From Cellulomonas fimi (GTDB lineage: Bacteria > Actinomycetota > Actinomycetes > Actinomycetales > Cellulomonadaceae), in assembly GCF_028527925.1 (NCBI RefSeq), contig NZ_JAPESW010000022.1, forward strand, positions 1 through 64,000: a stretch of 64,000 bases of DNA, written 5' to 3'. Positions 63,226 through 64,000 of this stretch are shown piece after piece. The notes beneath the pieces were generated by a model, which was not told the DNA's origin, did no database searches, and was given only the letters and a program-made list of their open reading frames with translations. The translations under genes and the position numbers were made by a program. Each line of letters starts with the position of its first letter. The first letter of the stretch is position 1.

Positions 63226-64000
63226 GTGCACACCCTGACCACCCTCGCTGCGACGCTGCCTGCGCACCTGCGGGCGGACACGATCGCGCCCGCGACGGAG
63301 ACCGTGCAGGCCGGCGTGTTCCTCGTCGGCCCGCTGCTCATCGGCCTGCCGCTGCTGTCCGCGGCCGTCCTGCTGCTGCTCGGCCGCCGCGCCGACCGCT
63401 GGGGGCACTGGCTCGGCGTCCTCGCCTCCGCGGGCGCGTTCGTCGCCGGTGCCGCCGCGTTCCTCGCGCTGCTCGGCCGGCCGGCCGACGCGCGCGTGGT
63501 CGTCGTCGACCTCGGGACGTGGCTCGACGCGGGCCAGTTCCAGGTCGACGCGGCGTTCCGCCTCGACCCGCTGTCGCTGACGTTCGTGCTGCTCGTGACG
63601 TTCGTCGGGACGCTCATCCACGTCTACTCCGTGGCGTACATGGAGCACGACGACTCGCGTCGCCGGTTCTTCGCGTACCTCAACCTGTTCGTCGCGGCCA
63701 TGCTCCTGCTGGTCCTCGGCGACTCCTACCTGCTGCTGTTCGTCGGGTGGGAGGGCGTGGGTCTCGCGTCGTACCTGCTCATCGGGTTCTGGAACCACCG
63801 CACGCCGTACGCGGTCGCCGCGAAGAAGGCGTTCGTCGCCAACCGCGTCGGCGACATCGGGCTCATCGTCGCGATGGGGATCATGGTCGCCCAGTTCGGC
63901 GCGCTCGACTTCGACACGGTGCTCGGCGGTGCGTCCGAGCTCTCCGAGGGCACCGCGACCGCGATGGGCCTCATGCTGCTGCTCGCCGCGTGCGGCAAGT
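63226..64000 (+). CDS. nuoL: NADH-quinone oxidoreductase subunit L (3' end outside window)
   Basis: The first 258 codons of the antiporter-like proton-pumping subunit. Visible are [60 protein letters not shown] (with the TM5 Glu of VGWEGVGL) and [20 protein letters not shown] (the conserved Lys before it). The GTG at 63226 lies 10 nt after the nuoK stop. The gene runs off the end of the window. Confidence 0.95.
   Translation, partial: MHTLTTLAATLPAHLRADTIAPATETVQAGVFLVGPLLIGLPLLSAAVLLLLGRRADRWGHWLGVLASAGAFVAGAAAFLALLGRPADARVVVVDLGTWLDAGQFQVDAAFRLDPLSLTFVLLVTFVGTLIHVYSVAYMEHDDSRRRFFAYLNLFVAAMLLLVLGDSYLLLFVGWEGVGLASYLLIGFWNHRTPYAVAAKKAFVANRVGDIGLIVAMGIMVAQFGALDFDTVLGGASELSEGTATAMGLMLLLAACGK

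Overview
The window is about 64 kb of very GC-rich DNA, roughly 73-75 % by eye, with almost all third codon positions G or C. It comes from an actinobacterial chromosome. The arabinan-degrading genes, a menaquinone pathway, System II cytochrome c biogenesis, a 32-residue bS22 ribosomal protein next to an excisionase-type HTH protein, and Rex all fit Micrococcales, most likely Cellulomonas or a close relative. That placement is inference from gene content. I saw no insertion sequence, prophage, CRISPR array, rRNA or tRNA. The region looks like ordinary, vertically inherited chromosome.

Layout. 1-287: 3' end of an unrecognised gene. 365-1903: membrane glycosyltransferase (minus). 2161-6970: four-gene CUT2 sugar ABC operon of the YtfQ/YtfR/YtfT/YjfF (galactofuranose) type, behind a LacI-type operator and a structured leader, closed by an 18-bp stem terminator. 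7106-9691: a fructosamine-kinase-family protein and an unusual nucleotidyltransferase-like/methyltransferase fusion. 9715-11794: KtrAB-type potassium uptake (minus). 11972-13839: AcuC-type deacetylase, HTH protein and bS22.

14094-24407 is an arabinan/arabinose island. It holds a LacI regulator, a minus-strand operon (substrate-binding protein, two permeases, cytoplasmic GH43, DUF624) and a divergent GH51 plus membrane-anchored GH43. TACAACG-type palindromes in front of the regulator and in the divergent 21.4-21.7 kb region tie it together. The reading is: the anchored GH43 cuts arabinan outside, the ABC system imports oligomers, and cytoplasmic GH43 and GH51 finish them.

24478-30391 holds small metabolic and regulatory genes: DUF899, VOC, GNAT, HAD-IB phosphatase, glutaredoxin-like protein, Rex, YceI/MarR and a histidine phosphatase.

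From 30388 to the end the window is a respiratory island: TlpA-CcdA-ResB-CcsB cytochrome c assembly, the menaquinone genes (menA, menE, menB, menC, menD, menF, menG, menJ) and nuoA-nuoL (complex I, nuoL cut by the window edge). Two DUF3048 lipoproteins, an SMR/TetR pair and an HtrA-like protease lie between the men genes. A Rex-box-like sequence and a DtxR-box-like sequence flank the promoter of menJ-nuo, which would couple complex I and quinone modification to the NADH/NAD ratio and perhaps to iron.

A recurring feature is a TANNNT-like hexamer exactly 6 or 7 nt before the start codon with no Shine-Dalgarno sequence. At least 15 genes show it, so much of the window is probably expressed from leaderless mRNAs. 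I used this pattern to choose several starts.
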